From: JAICQQ01 sp965651135
GTDB taxonomy: Bacteria; Myxococcota_A; Polyangia; Polyangiales; Polyangiaceae
Direction: 5' to 3'
Assembly (NCBI GenBank): GCA_965651135.1
Contig: CBFGRJ010000058.1
Span: 1 to 25,402 of the forward strand
Length of the DNA: 25,402 nt
In this document: piece by piece, positions 21,747 through 25,402 of the stretch
Position numbering within the stretch: the stretch's first letter is position 1
Layout of the letters: each line of letters begins with the position of its first letter
Program-made: the position numbers and the translations under genes
The notes under the pieces: model-generated
What the model was told of the DNA's origin: nothing
Databases searched by the model: none
Seen by the model: the letters and a program-made list of their open reading frames with translations, nothing else

Positions 21747-23417
21747 CTACTTGAGCTTCTTGTATTTGATCCGGCGTGGTTGTGCGGCATTGTCTCCGAT
21801 GCGTCGCCGATAATCGGCCTCGTACATCGCGTAGTTGCCCTCGAACCACACCACATTGCTGTCGCCTTCGAAGGCCAGCATGTGTGTGGCAATACGGTCC
21901 AAGAACCAGCGATCGTGGCTGATCACGACGACGCAACCTGGAAAATCGAGCAACGCCTGCTCCAAGCTGCGCAGCGTGTCGACATCGAGGTCGTTCGTGG
22001 GCTCGTCGAGCAGCAGCAGGTTGCCGCCCTGCCGCAACAACTTGGCCAGGTGAACACGGTTTCGCTCCCCACCGGAAAGATTCTTGACCAACTTCTGCTG
22101 ATCGCTGCCGCGAAAGCCGAACCAAGAACAATAGGCCCTCGAGGCGACTTCGCGCTTTCCGAGCTCGATCTTGTCCTCGCCTCCCGAGATTTCTTCCCAA
22201 ACGTTGTTGTCGGGCTTTAGAGCATCCCGGCTTTGGTCCACATAGGCAATCTGTACCGTATCGCCGATCACGAGCTCTCCGCTGTCTGGCTTTTCTTCGC
22301 CGACCAGCATGCGGAACAGCGTGGTCTTGCCGGCACCGTTCGGGCCAATCACGCCCACGATGCCGCTCCGGGGCAAGCTGAAGCTCAGGTCGTCGATCAG
22401 CAGCCGATCGCCGAAGCCCTTGCTCAGCGACTTGGCCTCGATCACCAAATCACCCAAGCGAGGCCCAGGAGGGATGCTGATCTCACCCGCGTCGCTCGGG
22501 CCCTTGTTGGCCTTTTCGACGAGCTCGTCGTACGCCTTGAGGCGAGCTTTGCTCTTGGCTTGCCGAGCGCGAGCTGAGGCGCGGACCCACTCCAGCTCTT
22601 GCTTGAGCTTTCGTTGCCGGGCGCTCTCCTGCTTCTCTTCGCTGGCAAGCCGGGCGCTCTTCTGTTCCAACCAGCCCGTGTAGTTGCCCTTGTACGGGTA
22701 GCCCCTGCCGCGATCGAGCTCCAAAATCCACTCGGCCACATCGTCGAGAAAGTAGCGATCGTGGGTGACCGCTACGACGGTGCCCGTGTACTCCTTCAAG
22801 AAGCGCTCGAGCCAGGCCACCGATTCGGCGTCGAGATGGTTGGTGGGCTCGTCGAGCAACAGCATGTCGGGCTTTTGGAGCAGCACTCGGCACAGCGCCA
22901 CGCGACGCTTTTCGCCGCCAGAAAGGGTCTCGATCGCAGCTTCGCCGGGGGGCAGCCTGAGCGCCTCCATCGCAATTTCGACGCGGGAATCCAGATTCCA
23001 GGCGTCGACCGCGTCGATCTGGTCTTGGAGCTTGCCCTGCTTTTCTAGCAGGCTGTTCATTTCGTCGTCGCTCATCGGCTCACCCAGCTTCATGCTGAGC
23101 TCCTCGAACTCGGTGAGCAGCGCGCGTGTCTCCGCCACGGCCTCGTCGACCGCTTCGAACACGGTCTTGGCCTGCCCGAGCTCCGGCTCTTGGGCAAAGT
23201 AGCCTATCTTCGTACCGGGGTGCGGCTTGGCTTCTCCCAAGAACTCCTGATCCACGCCGGCCATGATGCGCAACAAAGAGCTCTTACCCGACCCATTGAC
23301 ACCGATGACGCCGATCTTCGCGCCGGGGTAGAAAGCCAGCGTGATGTTCTCGAGGACCTTCTTGTCGGGAGGGTGCACGCGCGTGACCTCCTGCATGGTG
23401 AAAATGAACTCGGGCAT
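21747..23417 (-). CDS. ettA: Energy-dependent translational throttle protein EttA (ABC-F ATPase)
   Basis: Soluble twin-cassette ABC-F protein that binds the ribosomal E site and gates entry into elongation according to ATP/ADP. The 556-residue length matches E. coli EttA (555). Cassette 1: Walker A GVNGSGKSS (39-47), signature LSGGEKRRVAL, Walker B MLLLDEPTNHLD. The inserted arm region (about 95-140, ALLTEFEELSMKLGEP...) characteristic of EttA is present. The long charged linker between cassettes (KKYTGW-like YKGNYTGWLEQKSARLASEE, then RARQAKSKARL) is the P-site tRNA-interaction motif region. Cassette 2: GPNGAGKTT, NLSGGERNRVHL, LLLLDEPTNDLD. There are no membrane segments, so it is not a transporter. 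It lies 51 bases upstream of the hydrolase-like gene on the same strand and is divergent from the glycosyltransferase. Confidence 0.96.
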   Translation of the reverse strand: MPEFIFTMQEVTRVHPPDKKVLENITLAFYPGAKIGVIGVNGSGKSSLLRIMAGVDQEFLGEAKPHPGTKIGYFAQEPELGQAKTVFEAVDEAVAETRALLTEFEELSMKLGEPMSDDEMNSLLEKQGKLQDQIDAVDAWNLDSRVEIAMEALRLPPGEAAIETLSGGEKRRVALCRVLLQKPDMLLLDEPTNHLDAESVAWLERFLKEYTGTVVAVTHDRYFLDDVAEWILELDRGRGYPYKGNYTGWLEQKSARLASEEKQESARQRKLKQELEWVRASARARQAKSKARLKAYDELVEKANKGPSDAGEISIPPGPRLGDLVIEAKSLSKGFGDRLLIDDLSFSLPRSGIVGVIGPNGAGKTTLFRMLVGEEKPDSGELVIGDTVQIAYVDQSRDALKPDNNVWEEISGGEDKIELGKREVASRAYCSWFGFRGSDQQKLVKNLSGGERNRVHLAKLLRQGGNLLLLDEPTNDLDVDTLRSLEQALLDFPGCVVVISHDRWFLDRIATHMLAFEGDSNVVWFEGNYAMYEADYRRRIGDNAAQPRRIKYKKLK

Positions 23418-23503
23418 GCCCGCTCGATAGCATGACGGGCGCGCCGCTCGCCAGCGTCACGATGACTTGACAACGGCTGCTCGCTCGGCCCTGATGGGCC
23501 CGG
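23418..23503. promoter_or_regulatory. Divergent ettA/glycosyltransferase promoter region
   Basis: 86 bases. A perfect -35 TTGACA on the + strand lies at 23467-23472, but the hexamer 17 bases on (CCTGAT) is a poor -10. GGCCC-TGAT-GGGCC (23487-23500) can form a 5-bp stem with a 4-base loop right before the GTG at 23504. Confidence 0.4.
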
Positions 23504-25324
23504 GTGAACCTCTCGGGAATGCTAGGGCTTCTCAGGGCGCGTCCGGCGCTCTCGCGCTGGGCCGGCGTCGCGCTGGTGTTCGGCAGCGCGCTCTCGTCGA
23601 GACTTTACAACATCGAATACCGCAGCATCTGGATGGATGAGGACGCTCAGGCGCGCCGCATCCTGGCCGGCAGGGTCGATCTCGAACTGATCGAGCGGGC
23701 GGCTACGCAACAACAACCGCCGCTCGACTACTACGCCGAGGCCTTGGGGCTCGAGCTATTCGGAGTCACCCCCTTCGGGGCGCGCGTGCATGCGGCGATT
23801 TGGGGATCGCTCACGGTGTTGGTCGTGTATCTGCTGCTGCGCCGGATCTACGCGTCCCGGCTCCCGGTAGTGCTGGGAACGCTGATCGCGCTGCTGCACC
23901 CCACGCTCCTGTTTTATTCGCAGGAAGCGCGACCGATCGCCTGCGGGGTATTCTTCGCCAGTCTTTATTTGCTTGCCTTGCAGGCGTTCGTGCAGGGTAC
24001 CGGGTCGCGCTGGGTTCACGCAGGGCGAGCCCTGCTCGTCGCGCTCAGCGCAGCTCTGTTCCTGCTTGCCGTCGGGTTTCAGCCGGTGATCTTCCTGGGC
24101 GCGAGCGCCGTGGCGCTGGCGCCGGCGTTGTTCAGCGCCGGCCTTCGCTGGCGGGTGCTTGCCGTCTGGGCTTGTCTCGCCGCGGCGGCGCTGATGGCGC
24201 TGCCCGTCCTCAGCTTGTTGCTAAAAGCCGGCACCCGGTACGTGGCCAAGCAGTCATTCGCCGATCGGCTCGCAAGCATTCTCGTCGAGATGACAAATGT
24301 TGGGCTCGGCACCTGGCTCGACAAGTACGGGATGCTGGTCGGTCACCTATGGCCACTATTGCTGCTAGCAGCGCCACTCGGCCTGGCCGGGCTCGGCTTT
24401 GAGCTTCGCAGAAAAGAGGCTCACTCGAACGCCGGGCAAGCCACGCTGTTTCTCTTGGTGTTCGTGCTCGTATTCCCCTGGCTTTTCGACAGCACGTTCA
24501 ACGCGCTGGTCAACTACGAAATCAAGGAACGCTACTACCTCACGCTCGCACTACCTCTACTCTTGGTGATTGCCGGCCTGAGCCAGCATGCCTTTCTGTG
24601 GCTGCGCTCGCTGGGTTGGAGCCAGCGCTGGCCAAGAGTTGCAGTCGCTGGCGCCGTGATTCTCGTGTCTATCGGCACGGGGCTGAGTGGAGCGCAGGCC
24701 GTTGTCGCGGCCTACACGAAGAAACGGACTGACTGGGCGGCGCTCTACGCGCTGTTCAGGGCCAATCAGGAGCGCGGTGTCGCCTACATGGTTCACTTGG
24801 GACCACCAAAAGCCAGCACTCCAGGTTTCTATTCGCAGCGCTTCTACTATTCTGCACCAAAGCCTCGACCGGTGGCACTTCGGGGCGGCGCTTCGTTGGT
24901 CAAAGACTATCAGCGCGTGGGCGGATACATGAACCGACCCAACATCTATCTCGTCGTGTGGAGAGGAAGACGCGCAGTCCAGCGCATTCAGCAACAGCTG
25001 AAAGGCGACTTACCACAGGCACATATAACGATTCTTCACGGGTTCTCTGTAATCCACTTACCAGCAGCAGGGCGAGCGGCAGTGCGCGCCGCTTTCGAAG
25101 CACTGGTCAGGCACCTCGAGCCCAAATTGGAAAACTACCGCGCATATGAGACGCTCGCTTCATTCGAGATAGCAGACGGAAACCTGCAGAGAGCCCGTCA
25201 GGTGCTCAAACAGCTCCACGCGCTGGATTCTGGCGAACTTCGCCAAACGACGTCACGCTTGCAGCGTCAACTCCGCCGTCACCAGAAGCGCCTCGATCGT
25301 GCTCGAAGCGCCTCGCCGAAATGA
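23504..25324 (+). CDS. GT-C family membrane glycosyltransferase (GT39/ArnT-like) with a soluble C-terminal domain
   Basis: 606 residues from the GTG; an in-frame ATG at 23519 (MLGLL) is an alternative. Residues 18-400 contain roughly ten membrane helices. The first periplasmic loop carries WMDED (43-47) with the Asp/Glu expected for catalysis, then QQQPPLDYY (69-77) and YSQEARPIA (138-146), all characteristic of polyprenyl-phosphate-sugar-dependent GT39/PMT_2 enzymes; NYEIKERYYLTLALPLLL (337-354) matches the late RYxxPxxP-type helix. After about 400 the protein is soluble: an alpha/beta segment (YMVHLGPP, PNIYLVVWRGRR, AHITILHGFSVIHLP), then a helical TPR-like end (about 545-606) that is strongly basic. 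It likely adds a sugar to lipid, glycan or protein at the inner membrane outer face; donor and acceptor are unknown. Confidence 0.88.
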   Translation: MNLSGMLGLLRARPALSRWAGVALVFGSALSSRLYNIEYRSIWMDEDAQARRILAGRVDLELIERAATQQQPPLDYYAEALGLELFGVTPFGARVHAAIWGSLTVLVVYLLLRRIYASRLPVVLGTLIALLHPTLLFYSQEARPIACGVFFASLYLLALQAFVQGTGSRWVHAGRALLVALSAALFLLAVGFQPVIFLGASAVALAPALFSAGLRWRVLAVWACLAAAALMALPVLSLLLKAGTRYVAKQSFADRLASILVEMTNVGLGTWLDKYGMLVGHLWPLLLLAAPLGLAGLGFELRRKEAHSNAGQATLFLLVFVLVFPWLFDSTFNALVNYEIKERYYLTLALPLLLVIAGLSQHAFLWLRSLGWSQRWPRVAVAGAVILVSIGTGLSGAQAVVAAYTKKRTDWAALYALFRANQERGVAYMVHLGPPKASTPGFYSQRFYYSAPKPRPVALRGGASLVKDYQRVGGYMNRPNIYLVVWRGRRAVQRIQQQLKGDLPQAHITILHGFSVIHLPAAGRAAVRAAFEALVRHLEPKLENYRAYETLASFEIADGNLQRARQVLKQLHALDSGELRQTTSRLQRQLRRHQKRLDRARSASPK

Positions 25325-25381
25325 TGATGACCTCTGCCCCGTTCCGTTATCCACGCACTCTTCGCGGTACGATCGTTTGAC

Positions 25382-25402
25382 ATGAGTGAAGCATATTCTG
25401 TG
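25382..25402 (+). CDS. Possible start of a further gene, cut by the window end
   Basis: ATGAGTGAAGCATATTCTGTG (M-S-E-A-Y-S-V) is open to the window edge, 57 bases after the glycosyltransferase stop. Only seven codons are visible and there is no strong ribosome-binding site, so this is a weak call. Confidence 0.25.

Noticed and set aside
20764..22200. 478-codon - strand frame spanning two genes
   Set aside because: It overlaps ettA and the hydrolase-like gene in another phase; composition is Arg/Gln/Ser-rich with no family motif.
25347..25355. TTATCCACG, one mismatch from a DnaA box, near the window end
   Set aside because: A single near match without a partner is expected by chance in this length.
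1..25402. tRNA, rRNA, CRISPR arrays, insertion sequences and riboswitches
   Set aside because: No cloverleaf-like stretch, regular spacer-repeat array, transposase-like frame with terminal repeats or known riboswitch core was found by eye; a covariance-model scan would be decisive for small RNAs.

Overview
The window is a high-GC bacterial chromosome segment that reads most naturally as a member of the Myxococcota, probably on the Polyangia side. The grounds are a eukaryotic-type Ser/Thr kinase with a single membrane span and a Pro/Ala-rich tail, Ser/Thr/Gly-rich and Cys-rich lipoproteins (one beginning C-AQIAGIEDR after the lipobox), a PilZ protein, a radical SAM/DUF2344 fusion, and dense coding on both strands. 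This placement is inference from style; no rRNA or tRNA gene is present. I saw no insertion sequence, phage gene or CRISPR array.

Layout. 1-1618: three + strand genes, namely the 3' part of an aspartate/aromatic aminotransferase, a HIT hydrolase and a TatA-like protein. 1841-2746: an extensin-like lipoprotein on the - strand. 3027-5600: a fused pseudo-peptidase-E/RNase HI protein, then aroA. 5901-7164: a small Cys-rich protein converging on an SDR oxidoreductase. 7288-9153: ilvD. 9196-10810: a PilZ protein and a receiver-like protein, transcribed divergently. 10864-12900: a seven-span membrane protein with a sulfatase-like catalytic domain. 12964-16562: on the - strand, a CxxCH lipoprotein and the radical SAM/DUF2344 fusion. 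16744-20586: a + strand series of Ser/Thr kinase, TPR/PEGA-like exported membrane protein and four-repeat Cys-rich lipoprotein. 20583-23417: on the - strand, an alpha/beta-hydrolase-like exported protein and ettA. 23504-25324: a GT-C glycosyltransferase.

The metabolic core is ordinary (amino-acid transamination, the shikimate pathway step AroA, the branched-chain amino acid step IlvD, translation factor EttA). The accessory content is envelope-directed: about half the genes encode exported, lipid-anchored or membrane proteins. The two points most worth a second look are (a) the single-frame fusion of a serine-peptidase-E fold that has lost its nucleophile to an RNase HI domain with all catalytic acids intact, and (b) the lipoprotein built of four eight-cysteine repeats, directly abutting a TPR/PEGA-like gene and following a receptor kinase.
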